Translations under genes and position numbers: made by a program
DNA from: Eustoma russellianum
Taxonomy: Eukaryota; Streptophyta; Magnoliopsida; Gentianales; Gentianaceae
NCBI GenBank assembly: GCA_036186865.1
Contig: AP025062.1
Span: 9,565,436-9,629,435, forward strand
DNA length: 64,000 nt
Direction: 5' to 3'
Shown: positions 44,233 through 57,600 of the stretch, one piece after another
Numbering within the stretch: position 1 is the first letter of the stretch
Layout of the letters: every line of letters begins with the position of its first letter
The notes under the pieces: generated by a model
The model's database searches: none
What the model was told of the DNA's origin: nothing
Seen by the model: only the letters and a program-made list of their open reading frames with translations

Positions 44233-46937
44233 TGTGGCGCCCCGCACCCCGGCCCGCCGAAGTCGGTACACCCGCCGTACTTCCCCAAGGAGAGTACTAG
44301 GCGTCATCCATACATGTCGTGATCCATGATAGAAATGCATGGATTTTCGTGCTTACACGCAAATAAGTAAGCGAAACCGTGGAAGAATTGAAAACTTCAA
44401 ATTAAAAACATCATCACAACCATTCCAAGTTTACAACCCACATCAAATGTATCAGAAAGTGACAAAAGCCAATTGTTTTTCCATCTCAATTACATAGCTC
44501 AGTCATCCCTTAAAGCTGGCAAGTCCGGTCTCCTAAATCTGGCCATCCTTCACTGCACTCACGGGTAGGGAACCCTAGGTTCGTCATCGATCCACTCTAC
44601 TTTGTCTCCTGCCACCTCTGGGAGGAAAAAATAGGGTGAGTGACAATGTCACCAGCAAGTATACTATAATAATCATGGGTTAAATGGGAAGTGCGAACAA
44701 GAACCAAACCCCAAAAATTTTGGTTTAGAAGCATACCTGTCCTCCGTCCAATACTCGATAGGGATCATCACTTAATGTAGCAAGATCATAACTTAATTAA
44801 AATCATCACTCAAAGCAGAATATAACATTAAAAGACTGTAACTCGTATCGATGAATAACACAATAAGAATCATCACTTAGGGTCTACGAGGTCATCATAA
44901 CATAAATCTCATGTGTCGCTTCATGAATGTAATATGCATGCATATGTACGTGTGATGCATCGAGATGAAAATGGAAATATGATCTTTCATGCTTTTCTTT
45001 AAAATCATCATCGTCGTAAAACAGAAGAGTGTTCAGATCTATCTTCCCGGATCTGAGGCGGTAAATTCTCCCCTTCGAATCTATTATTCCCGGATTTGAA
45101 ACGGTAACGTCATCTTACTTGTCGGGTCTATTCTTTCCGGACCCACATGGTCATTCTTATCATCATCATCAGGCCTATTATCTCCGGGCCTGAACGGTCA
45201 TACTGTCAGATCACTTAACCCGGATCTGAGCGGGTTCTTACTGGCCAAGTTCATACTCATACACGGTACCGGTGGGGAATCATTCTTGCAAATCAAAATC
45301 ATCTTTTGAAAACGTTTTTCATCTTTCTTTCACATAAAAAGACAAGCTGTAAATCATGTATGTGACGATGATTCGATTCATGACATGTAATATGCAAACT
45401 ACGGCATAATGCGTGACATAAACAAATAGATACGTCTCGTCGCTATGCTGGAAAATTCCAGTATAGTGGCGTCTACTTCTCCTTAGGGATTTCTTATTAA
45501 AATACACATTCTAGACCAATTGGTTCACATGTACTTCTCCATAAATGTCATAAGTGATTTCCATGCAAGTGCTATGGAATTACGATGTCGATAAGGGAAT
45601 CATTTGTTCTTTTTCATGAAACGGTGCAACCTGAATTCTGGAATGACCAAATTCTATTATAAAATTTATTGTGACCAATCCTTTAATTTTTTTTCCGGAA
45701 ATTCTAACTCTCCATCCTAATAAACTCATTGAGCTAGCATCCTGGTCAAAATTTAGCCCGGATATAATTTTCTAAGGCCCGTTCCAGATCATGCAATCTT
45801 GCTACACAAATTCTGTGCATCCAGCACATTTCAGTTTGACCCGTTTTACTAGAAAATTCACTAAAAATAAACCACAACTCATTTTGACAAAATTCCAACT
45901 TTCACCTTTGCTTTATTCATGGGGTTAGTATCATACCGAAAAATAGTGAATTTTCATACCTCTAAGGTCCATTTCTAGGCTACCAAACACGTTACTTAAA
46001 TTCTGTCCAGTACAACATTTTCAGCAGGACCAATCTCAGTAGAAAATTCATTAAAAATAAACCGTGGCTCCTTTGAATGAGATTTCAACTCTCGCATCTA
46101 AAATACACATAAAACTAATAGCATACCAAAAATCAATGGATTTTAAGGTTCTTAAGGTTCCTTTTCTGGTCTCACAATACAGTCCAAATTTAGGTCCAGC
46201 TCCAGAAATTTTCTAGTGATCATATATTCTTCCTAAGTGTCCTTAGCTTACATTTTTGTCACCAACACTTAGCAACAATTTTGGGATGAACACACGCACC
46301 CTTCACCAACAGCCTCATTCTTCGGTGCATGCAAGAAAATGATATAACCAAGAGCATATTAAACTTAACACACAACAAGAACAAAGCTTGTCTCCACTTC
46401 TTTACTAAGTTGACATTTTCATGTAAAATCACACATGCCTCCTTTAACCCTTCCACCGTGAGCCCCTCATCATGAAAAAAGAGAATCTTTAACACATCCA
46501 TCCTAGATTAGCACATAATAATGCATGTAATCCACAAAGAACACATCTTTAGAACAAAATCTCACTCCTACACACCCAAATGGCTTAGGCCGAAAGTTTT
46601 GGCATTCAACTTAGTATATTATAACTAATATTAGACCTTAAGTACATCTAGCCATTCATGCACACACTTTCACATCCAAACCATAAAGAGTATAGTGTAC
46701 TTGCCTTTTTGCTTACTTTTCTTGGAAAGGTGCAGGGAAAGTTGAAATCTTTCTCCCAAAAGGAGCTTGAGTGGTATCCAAGCTTCTCTAAGCTAGAGTC
46801 CTTGAAGGCTTGAGATTCTTGAGCCTAGTGACCATTGAAGGTCACGGTTTAGGGCAAAAGAGAGGAGTGAGTCTTTAAACTAGATAAAATACAAGAGTTT
46901 TCCTTGAATAGTTGAGGATGTACTTACCTATTCCTTC
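44233..46937 (-). repeat. TE5 5' LTR, truncated
   Basis: Collinear with 35652-38357 with scattered substitutions. It ends at ccttctt, where family-A LTR sequence resumes; the outer about 660 bp are missing. It carries the second copy of the hairpin array (45034-45228). Confidence 0.88.
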
Positions 46938-47932
46938 TTTCATAAACATGTCATGCGTGTCATTTCACAAAACATTTCATAACTCTTCTTATCATTTTCT
47001 TCGCGTAGCAGAACTTTATACCCTGTGGGTGATCAGTCCACAACAAACAGAACTTTATACCCCGTGTTGAAAGGTCTACGGCCCCATAACATATAACTTT
47101 TTACCCCGTGCTGAAAGGTCTACGGCCCCATAGCATGTAACTTTATACCCCGTGCTGAAAGGTCCACGGCCCCATTACATATATCATATATCCGTGCTGA
47201 AAGGTCCACAGTCCCATTACATATATCATATATCCGTGCTGATAGGTCCACAGCCCCATAAAATAACTCTATTTTCCGTGCTGATAGGTCCACGGCCCCA
47301 TAAAATACTTTATACCCTGCTGTTTATTTACAGATCACGCTTTTATACCCTGCTTTCGCAGGCGTGACTTTTATACCCTGCGATTAACCAATAGCCATCA
47401 TTGCTTTTCGAAAACTTTAATCTTCTTTTCAAACTCGTATTCTTTTCGCAAACCAAAACTCATGTCAAAATGCAAAGTGTTCATGTCATGATGCAGAATG
47501 CTCATGTAACATTATATCAAACGTGTAAACATGCACACACACTTTACATATCAAGTACAAAGTCCTGAACCTCTATCACATCCTGCTCATATCATTTCAT
47601 GTCCTTTCGTATTACGAAATGATCTCGAGTTCACACTTGACCTTGCTCGTTCATACTTCCTCAAACACACCCTTTTCGTACCATTTTGTGCTCTTTCATA
47701 TTGCTACTCACTTTGGATTCATACCTAACTTTACTCATTCACACTTAATGTTTACAACTCAAATACACCTCATTCATACCACTTCATGCCCTTTCGTAAC
47801 GCGAATCCACTTCGAATTCATACTTAACCCTACTCATTCACACTTAATGTTTACAACTCTAGCACACTTTCAAAACACTTTTTAATTTATGAGCAATGGA
47901 AGAGAATAAAGGTATCTCACACACATCTTACA
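46938..47932 (-). repeat. TE4 second LTR, right part (truncated)
   Basis: Collinear with 32073-33015 of the first family-A LTR, including the hairpin/TATA array (47010-47395). It stops at cacatcttacat, beyond which an unrelated TA-rich segment begins, so the remainder of this LTR (including the GCGCCTAA array) is missing. Confidence 0.82.
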
Positions 47933-48047
47933 TACATGTATATATACCTATGTTGTTGTAGGGTAAGATATATACTTATGTACTTATAGGATTATATACA
48001 CGTGTATATTTATATACTTGTGCTTATACGTAATCTACAGGTATATA

Positions 48048-48084
<37 letters not shown>

Positions 48085-48170
48085 GTGGAAGGTAACATAC
48101 ATACTTAGTTACTTAGAGGATTGTATAAACTTGTATACTTACATACTTGTGCTTATAATCATGATTGAAG
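47933..48170. repeat. TA/TATG microsatellite with flanking imperfect repeats
   Basis: Two (TA)n tracts around 48043-48084 are flanked by related sequences (ggataagatatatacttatgtacttataggatt and a similar phrase at about 48090-48155, both ending tacttgtgcttata). Probably a slippage-expanded tandem duplication. Confidence 0.8.
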
Positions 48171-48689
48171 TCCTTTTATTTAAATAATATCACCTAGTGC
48201 GATTGATAAAATAACTTTTAATGAACATATTTAAAAATATTCTATATTGTACAAATTTGTATTAAAGGTTTTACAAATGATTTAGGGTGGAAGTGTTTGT
48301 AAGAACCATGAGCAATACAATCTACTTTTACGACCATTTGTTGATGCGGATTATGATTTGCGACTATTTTTTTTTTTTTGAAACGATGGCAAATTTGATC
48401 GCTAATTTACGATCGTTTATGATAACAGTCGCAAATAGTAGTCAGTTGACCAAAAATTGCGACTTCCTTTCCAAGTGATCGCAAATCTACAACTGAAAAT
48501 GAAGCGGATGCAATCGGAAATTGACGATTTCCCTAGGATTCCTAGGGATAGAGATATTGTCTGCCTACCATTTACCCTCTCCATACCCTAACGATAGTTT
48601 TTGCTGTCGTTGGGATATACTGTGTACGGATGATGATGATGATTATAGTGCCAAGAGGCACGGTGATAAGACCAGCTACTGTCGCTATC
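48171..48689. other. Intergenic, with SINE-like remnant at 48520-48650
   Basis: A repeat of gcgac/gtcgc words around 48357-48485 suggests a decayed DNA element, without definable ends. 48555-48645 matches the repeat at 1255-1295 and ends in gatgatgatgatt. It lies immediately 3' of MAP1D. Confidence 0.4.
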
Positions 48690-51600
48690 CTAAAATTTTG
48701 TTAAAATTTCTGCACCAGTCATTGTGATCAAAATTGTATGCTCAAACTGGGCTGCAGGACTTCCATCAGCTGTCAAGATTGTCCAATTATCCTCCCATGT
48801 TATACATTCTGTGCTTCCCAATGTAAGAATCGGCTCTGCAGTAAATGAATAAGACAAATAAAGAAACGTAAAGCTTTACGTAGAAAAAGAAAAAAAAAAT
48901 ATTTCAGCAGCATAGAACCACTGGTAACTGCAGTAAGTCCAATGAGAAGATGATATGCACATACAGCATCACAACAACAACATCTAATTCTGATTGATTA
49001 ATACAAACCACTTCGTGATTCGGCTTCACAAGTCGTGCAAAAGCAAAGAAAATGAAAGAGAAGTTATGCCTAGGACAGCCAACATAGGATTGTTGCTGAA
49101 GAAGAGATAACGAAACAGCAATAATCCATACCATCCGTGTGGTACAGATGGCATGGATTATTGCTGAGCGACATGTTCCCAGGTGCTAAGACGAAGGAAA
49201 AAAATTGTCATTAGCGACACACTTATACAAGAAGTTGGAATGCTGAAAATAAGGATTCAAATTCGTCAGGCACATGTAGTTAGTATCAAATAAACTACCA
49301 ATAGCGGCGCAGTTCATGGCATGAAAATGGAAGTTCAAAACCCCAAATCACGGAGAACCAAATAGAATTATCTGCAACTTCATTCGAGTACGAGGCACTC
49401 ACCAATTGTAAATGTTTGCCCTTCTACCATGAAACCTGCCTCATCCTTTCCTGTCCAAAGATCCCAACTGATCAAGCAAAATTTACTATCCTAGAAGGCA
49501 CTCAAGGCAGAATGAAGCACACAATGATGTTAATGGTTGCAAGTCAGATGAAGAAAACATGGACGTCAGAATAGCTTCATCATGAGATAGTACTTACGGG
49601 GGTGATATATAAGTGGTTCAGAATGGAACACTGTACCAATGCCGTGTCCAAGAAAGCGATCCACCACATAGCCAAATTTCTCAGCATGCTCACTGAAGAA
49701 ATATTCAAGCATGTTTCAGAACAATGCGTAGCAATTCATTAGCATGTCCATATATAGGCATTAAGGGCACAAACACACCCCAAAAAAATACACACACATT
49801 CCTCAAAGTATATCAACATTATGCTTTTGAAATAGGAACTTGTAGTAGCTACACAAAGTTACATATGGTCATAAAGAGGATGCAGTTGCTACTTGCAAGG
49901 AAAAAGTAGACATGCTAGAAGTAGTTATAAACAGAAAAAGTGTGCCTCAATGGTGTGAAGTGAGAGTTCTAACACTTGGAAGCCATTTTAAAGTTTTGAA
50001 AAAGAAATTGTGTAATCCTGTCATAATAACTCTTCACAAAAAGCTAAGCGTCACTAAAATGTTGACTTTTACTCTGCTTTTGAGTTAAACCGGACATAAG
50101 CAAGTACAAGGGCGCCCAAGGAAATAAAACCACAAATTGGACCACAAACAATAAGGTGTACAGCTCCAATATTAACAAGTATAATCTCGCGAATTGTTTA
50201 CACTTCACAGTTTATTACCATGAATTTATGGATGACAATGGATTGTGGTAAAGATTCAACAGTAACCAGGGTTGGGTTCTGTTGCTGATCTCAGGGCTAC
50301 AGTTGTGTGCCGTATAGCCCAGGACCTTTTCTTAAGTCACACTTCAAGAAAATGTAAAGACAAGAATAAGGCACCCAAAGTACAGCTTGAATGAAAAGAA
50401 GTACACTGAATTGTAGAAAAATAGAGTAGTTATAGCCGTTAGACTGTTATTCAGTATATAGCCGTTAGACAGTTTTTTTCTCTTTCTTCTGTTATGTACT
50501 TCAACTTGTATAAATAGGATCACTTTGATAATAAACTTACTGATGATGTTGTTCAACATCTCTTCTATTTCATCTCCTCCACTTCTTTCAATATACTGCA
50601 CCATATTCAACTACTGAATATCTATACTTTTCTATATGGTATCAGAGCCATTGTTGCTCAAATCCAGGGAATCAGTCTGCTTCTTTAACCAACCAGAAAA
50701 ACCAACAAGCAAATCAGGAAAATAGCAATTCTGTTGATTTGATATATCAAGATTGCATTCAACAAAAACTTCAACACTATCTCTTCTTCAGTTTCCCAAA
50801 GTTAAAAAAAATATATTATTCTCTGTAGAAAAAGGGGGATCTGACGGCTTCTGGATATATATCTCTGAGTGAGAAGATAAGTTTTAAATATTATGTGTTC
50901 CAATATCTCAAATCTTCAAGTCTTCTTCTTCTGGGTGAAAACGAGACGACGAAGGCACAAAGAAAAGGAGGAATTAAGGGCATTTCTGTAAAATACGTTG
51001 ACAACGGTTCCGTTTCCGTTTGTAACTCCGTCCGTTAAGTTTTTTCGTTAATGCTTTGTTATATCCGTTAAAGGCCAGCTTGCAAGACACGCGTCTCGGT
51101 GCATGTGTTGGTGTTATTGCATGAAGTACACGACTTTAATTCTTACCAGTTGGGATATCCAATCTTCCTTTCTTTTGTCACTTTCTTCTCTCATTTTGTA
51201 CAACTCTTCTCCCCATGACAGTAAATGCATTCTGAAAGAAATTATTGCTTTTTGCTAAAATATTCATCTAGGAAACCCCACCTCTTCTCCACCAGGAACT
51301 ATTCCTATCATTCCTCTGTCCTTTTGATTTTAACACGTCTGGATTCATCTGTTCTTTTTTGATTTTAACACGTCTGGTCTCATCCATCTCACCTATATCT
51401 TCAGTCTCTTTTCTTTTATATGAACCTTCTTCTTGCTTCTTCTGTTCAACTTATCAAATAGCACCTCAAAGATCCAAACTTTATTTCGTCTCTGTTTAGT
51501 CTCCATATTCCCTCCTCTATTCGTTCTCCATGGCTAAACAAGGAAGTGAAATCACCTATGTACCAGAAGGGGGAAAAACCACAATCTCATCTACATCATC

Positions 51601-54600
51601 CACAGGATCTCTTCTTGACTCAACATCCATTACTATTACTAATCAAAAGTTACATGGCAACAACTATCTTCCATGGAGCAGAGCTGTGGAACTGTTTATT
51701 ACAGGAAAGGGAAAGAAAGAATATTTGTCGGAAAAAATGGTATGTCCGTTTGAAACAGATGAAAAATTCCTCACTTGGGAGGCAGAAAACTCTATGATTA
51801 TGTCCTGGTTGCTGGGTTCTACCCAACAGCAGCTGCAATATGGAAGGCAACCAAAGAGATGTATTCTAAGAAGGATAACATCTCTGAACTGTATGAGCTG
51901 GAAACGCTGTTGAGAGACATCAAGAAAGGAGAACAAACTGTCAGCCAGTTTTTCTCTAATATGACTCAAATCTGGCAGCAGATTGACTCACTGGAAACCT
52001 ACCCATGGGAATGCTCCACTGATGGCAAACTGTATGCACGGATCAAAGAAACCAGAAGATTATTTGGTTTCTTGTCAGGCTTACACAAAGATTTTGATGC
52101 AGTGAGAAGCAGGATTCTCAGTACCAAACCTCTTCCCTCTATTAATTCTGCTTTCTCTGAAATCCGCCAAGAAGAAAGCAGAATCAAAGTGACGATGGGA
52201 CCTCCTGTGGTCTCCTCTGAATCATCTGCTCTTATATCCCGGGAAAGTGATAACAGACAAGATCTGAACTTTATGGTGCGGAAAGCTAACTATAAGTCTA
52301 ACTCTAATGATTCAAAAAAATTTGTGAAGAAATATTGCAGGTATTGTCACAAGGATAATCATGTGATTGAAGAGTGCTACAGACGACCAGGATCTAATGT
52401 CAAACCTCCACCACACTTCAGACAAAACAATCGACAAAACTCAGGAAGATCTGACTCCAGCTCCTCTTGGAGGTCAGATGCTGGTACTTGGAAGTCCCCT
52501 AAAGCAGCTATGGCTGATACTGAAGTACCTCAGGAGACTATGTTCACCCAAGCTCACCTGGATGCTGTCTTTCGGGTCCTTGACAGTCAAAGGTCCCATA
52601 CCCAGAAAGAACAAATCAGGACCACTATGGCCAGTACAGGTAAAGGGGGTAAGACTCAAATGTGGATAGTTGATTGTGAAGCAACTAACCATATGACTTC
52701 TAACAGGTCTTTACTTAGTTGTTTTGAATCACTTTCCACACTGACGAAATTTAGGGTTGCAAGTGGTGATAGCCTTGATATATTGGGTTCTGGGAATGTT
52801 CATTTGTCAAAACATCTGGTCCTTACTCATGTTCTATATGTACCCAAACTTGATTGTAATTTGATATCTGTTAGAAAATTAATGGTCAATAATTCTTGCT
52901 GGACCTTGTTTACACCTCATAATTGCTACTTTCTACCTTCTTCTTCTTCTTGCTTTCAGGGGAAAGCTTTGATAGAGAAGGTGACCAGGGAGATGATTGG
53001 CAGTGCTAATCATCAAGGTGGACTTTACATTTTGGAAACACAGTCAGGGGATGTGAAGAGCTGTCCTAGTGTCTATTCTAGCATGAACAAGAACTGTAAT
53101 GTTACTAGAATAGGTAATTCTAGAATAGCTTCTATTTTGTTGTGGCATAAACGATTAGGCCACCCAAATTTTTTGTATCTCAGAAGGCTTAAACCTGAAC
53201 TGTTCAAAGGTTTGTCTCTGAATCACCTATCTTGTGAGACCTGCCTGTTTGGCAAGCAGTCAAGAACTCAGTATCCTGCTAAAATTTATAAGGAAAGTAT
53301 GCCATTTAATTTGATTCATTCTGATATCTGGGGACCATCCAGACACTTGAATGTTAATGGTTGCAGGTGGTTTGTGATCTTTGTTGATGATCATACACGA
53401 GTGACTTGGCTTTACCTAATGAAAAACAAATCTGATCTTGCTCAGGTATTTAAAATATTCATTCTTCTTATCAAGAATCAGTTCAATACCAATATCAAAA
53501 CATTTAGATCTGATAATGGTAGTGAATATTTGGATAAAGAGGTAAGGACCTTGCTAGTGGAAAATGGTATTCATCAGCAAACCTCCAATGTCTATGCTCC
53601 TCAGCAAAATGGGGTTGCTGAGAGAAAACATAGGCATATACTTGGGGTTGCCAGGTCAATAATGTTCTCTATGAATGTCCCCAAGTATCTTTGGGGTGAG
53701 GCTGTCCTTACAGCTACACATTTGATAAATAGGATGCCATCAAGGATTCTTGGGTTCACTAGTCCTAGGGATAAACTGCTTACTGTTTTTCCACACTGTT
53801 TACTGGTCTCTGAACTTCCTTTTAAAACCTTTGGGTGCACTGCCTATGTGTATTCACACACTCCAGGAAGAGGCAAGTTAGATAGGAGGTCTATCAAATG
53901 TATATTTCTGGGCTACTCCGGCTCTCAAAAGGGATACAAATGTTTTTGCCCCACTACTAGAAAATTTTATACTACTATGAATGTATTCTTTGATGAGAAT
54001 GCCTCTTATTATTCATCTCCAAATCTTGACAGTAATCATCTAGAACAGGAAAACTATTGGAGCATCATTGATGTTTCACCAGTGGGGTCTTTACCTAATA
54101 GTACAAGTGACACTCCATCTGATGCCTCTGGAATAAGGGATGATATCCCCTTTCCAGGACCAGAGCTGGAGCAGCAACAGGAAAGACTACACTTGCCAAT
54201 TACTCAGGTTTATTCCAGACGTCAGACACAGGTATCTGACCAGGTATCTCCTTCCTCTCCAGTAACTGAACTCCCTCACCCAACTAATACATCTGATGAC
54301 CCTGATCTCCCTATTGCTGTCAGAAAAGGAAAGCGTGAGTGCATAAAATACCACAAGTTCTTGGGTAATAAGGGATACTCTACTGTTTGTTCCTCTAACT
54401 ATCCTTTAGATAAGGTAGTTTCTTATGATAGACTAAACTCCAACTTCAGAACTTTCACTGTGAATATAGACTCACATTTCATTCCAAAAACCATTAATGA
54501 AGCACTGTGTCACGAACAATGGAAGCAGGCAGTTCAAGATGAAATGTCTGCACTGATAAAAAACCAAACCTGGGAACTGGTGACTAGACCTAAGGATGTA

Positions 54601-57600
54601 TCTCCAGTAGGATGTAAATGGGTATTCTCACTTAAGTATAACTCTGATGGTACACTCAATAAGCACAAAGCTAGGTTAGTGGCTAAGGGTTTTACCCAAT
54701 CTTATGGCATTGATTATAGTGAAACATTTGCCCCAGTTGCCGAGTTAAACACTATTAGAATTATCTTTTCATTGGTTGTGAACTTAGACTGGAAACTTGC
54801 CCAACTTGATATTAAAAATGCCTTTCTTAACGGTGACCTACAAGAGCAGGTTTTCATGAATATACCTCCTGGTTTTGAATCAACTCAGACACTTGGGAAA
54901 ATATGCAAGTTAAAGAAAGCAATTTACGGTTTAAAACAGTCACCTACGGCGTGGTTTAATAAATTTACAGAAGTTGTGCTTCAGTATGGGTTTAAACAGG
55001 CATTGAGTGATCATACCTTGTTTGTTCACTTATCTGGTAACAATATTACTATTCTTATAGTGTATGTGGATGATATAATTTTGACTGGAAACTGTGACAG
55101 AACTATTGACAAGGTAAAAAGACATCTTGCCACTGAATTTGAGGTCAAGGACCTTGGTTCCTTGAGATATTTCTTAGGTATGGAAGTTGGCCGTAATAAG
55201 CTAGGACTCTTTATTTCACAACGCAAATATGTTCTTGATCTGCTACAGGAAACAGGTATGACAGGGTGCAAACCTGCTTCTACTCCTATGGAACCTGGAG
55301 GTGTAAAATCTCAGGCTCAGTCAGGTACTGCAATTTCTGATATCCATTCCTATCAGAAACTGGTAGGTAAATTAATTTATTTGGCACACACACGTCCGGA
55401 CATTTGCTTTGCAGTTAGTTATGTTAGTCAGTTCATGCATTCACCTACTAACATTCACTTACAAGCTGTTATGAGGATATTAAGGTATCTCAAAGGATCT
55501 CCTGGCCAAGGACTATTTTTGGGAAAAATGCTAGCCGGGACATTCAGGTCTATACAGATACGGACTGGGGTGGTTCAAAAGGTGACATGAGGTCTACATC
55601 TGGGTACTGTACCTTCTTATGGGGCAATTTAGTGACATGGAGAAGTAAAAAACAACACGTGGTGGCACGCAGCAGTGCTGAAGCAGAGTTAAGAGCACTT
55701 GCTCATGGGTTATGTGAAGGCATCTGGATCAAACGGGTTCTTAAAGATTTGCATCTATTGACGGATGGAATTCAGATCAAAGCTTACTGTGACAACATTT
55801 ATGCCATCCATATGGCTGAGAATCCTATACATCATGATAAGACTAAACATGTTGAGATAGATAGACATTTTATTAGAGAGAAGCTTGAAGATCAATCTCT
55901 CACAATTCAACATGTTACCTCCTCTAAACAGATCGCAGATATTCTCACCAAATCTGTTTCTTCCACACTGTTTCATAACTTACTGATCAAGCTTGGGTGC
56001 TTTAATGTATATACCACCAAGCTTGAGGGGGAGTGTAGAAAAATAGAGTAGTTATAGCCGTTAGACTGTTATTCAGTATATAGCCGTTAGACATAGTTTT
56101 TTTCTCTTCCTTCTGTTCTGTACTTCAACTTGTATAAATAGGATCACTTTGATAATAAACTTACTGATGATGTTGTTCAACATCTCTTCTATTTCATCTC
56201 CTCCACTTCTTCCAATATACTGCACCATATTCAACTACTGAATATCTATATTTTTCTATATGAATATTTCTCATATGACATGAGAGCTTGTGTACATCGT
56301 CACATCTAAGTAGGAATTCAATTTCAAAGTGCATATGAGGATAATACCGTCAAGCCATACATGATCTGCTTCCCTATTTCACTATAAAGTGCACCATCTT
56401 TGCAGACAGATATACCTTTGAGCAAGCACTCCTCAGTTACCTATCCAAAATATGGAGGCAATTCAAATGCTTGTCATAGCGAGTTTAAAATTCTGATTTC
56501 TTCTTCTATGACCTAACACCAAAGCAAATGAATCTAAGTTTGACATAAGAAAAGAACCTTTCTTCACTTCTTTTTTAGAATAGACAAAACTGTACCTTAA
56601 CAAGTTGTTTTGTAGCCTCATCAACATTACCACAAAGGAAAGTCTTTGACGTATCCCCATGATAACCCTGAAACAAAGGCCACATAAGTTGCTCAAGATT
56701 ATATGAAACAAGAGTAGGTAAAGAAAAAAACCAGCAAGAAGACAACTAGATAAACAAACAAACAGAGCAGTTTTGTATACCACTCTAATCACCAAGTTAA
56801 CCTACTACTTCTCTCATTCCTTTTTCTTTTCAATTTCTATTTCTTTGAAGTTATATGAAAGGTGTACAACAGGTGCGGACATGTATCACGAGAGTTCACA
56901 CTACTACATCTAAACTTAACACAGTCTAACAACTGGATTACCATATTTCTCTGTCCACAGTTGCCACATAGCAACTTCCACTTCAATTTTAACACACACT
57001 CAGGGTCCTGTAACTATACCTCACTGTCAAATACATGAATCCAGATTAGTTCAACAAATGATTAGTAAAAGTGTCTTGCTGGAAGATGATGACGCTGTTC
57101 CAGGCCCACGTTCACTCTACTTGCTTACAACATTTGTCCCATTTTGATTTGTTTATAACCTGGATAATTTCTTACTTTACAAAAATAGTTCAATCTGCCT
57201 GCTTCCATAAGATGCATCCTCTTTCAGAATTTAAAATACTCATCCTATTTTCTATGTTGGGAGTTCCTAGGGCACTGACAAATTGTCCTTCCATAGGTAT
57301 ACTAGGGAAACTGCTTTAACCATCTATAGGGAGGCAAATTGAAACAGGAGAAGAAATGGCAAAGTAAATTAAAGAAAAAAAATACATAAAAAGCCCAGGA
57401 CAGATACAACTTACCTTTAGGTACACTGTTACATCAATATTTATTATGTCACCATCCTGTAAAATAGAGAACACCGCAATCATTTTCCATGGCATATGCC
57501 AAACTAAGTCTGAGAAAAGCAGCCAGCTTCAAATTTTCAAGGAAACCTGTAGCTGACGAGAATCTGGAATGCCATGGAACATACACTCATTGACTGATGT

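Larger units (their letters stand above)
35652..46937 (-). mobile_element. TE5: 11.3-kb Ty3/gypsy chromovirus (Tekay-like), nested in the TE4 LTR
   Basis: Minus-strand element. The complete 3' LTR is 35652-39016 (TG...CA) and the 5' LTR 44233-46937 is truncated. A primer site TGGTATCAGAGCGAAGG (about 44214-44230) matches tRNA-iMet. The polypurine tract (AATAAGGGGGGGA, about 39018-39030) abuts the 3' LTR. Between them lie Gag, protease, RT, RNase H, integrase and a chromodomain. The left junction splits family-A LTR sequence after cccat; the right target copy was lost in a deletion. Confidence 0.9.
50412..56260 (+). mobile_element. TE6: young Ty1/copia element in intron 7 of MAP1D
   Basis: Plus strand, antisense to MAP1D. 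LTRs are 50412-50636 and 56034-56260, with exact 5-bp target repeats tgaat (50407-50411 and 56261-56265). The primer site TGGTATCAGAGCC (50637-50649) adjoins the 5' LTR directly. The polypurine tract (TTGAGGGGGAG, about 56023-56033) precedes the 3' LTR. The LTRs begin TGTAGAAA and end TTTCTATA, so the 3' end is TA, not CA. Confidence 0.95.

Noticed and set aside
57071..57319. 82-codon plus-strand frame between MAP1D exons
   Set aside because: Lies in an intron on the opposite strand, without recognisable motif.
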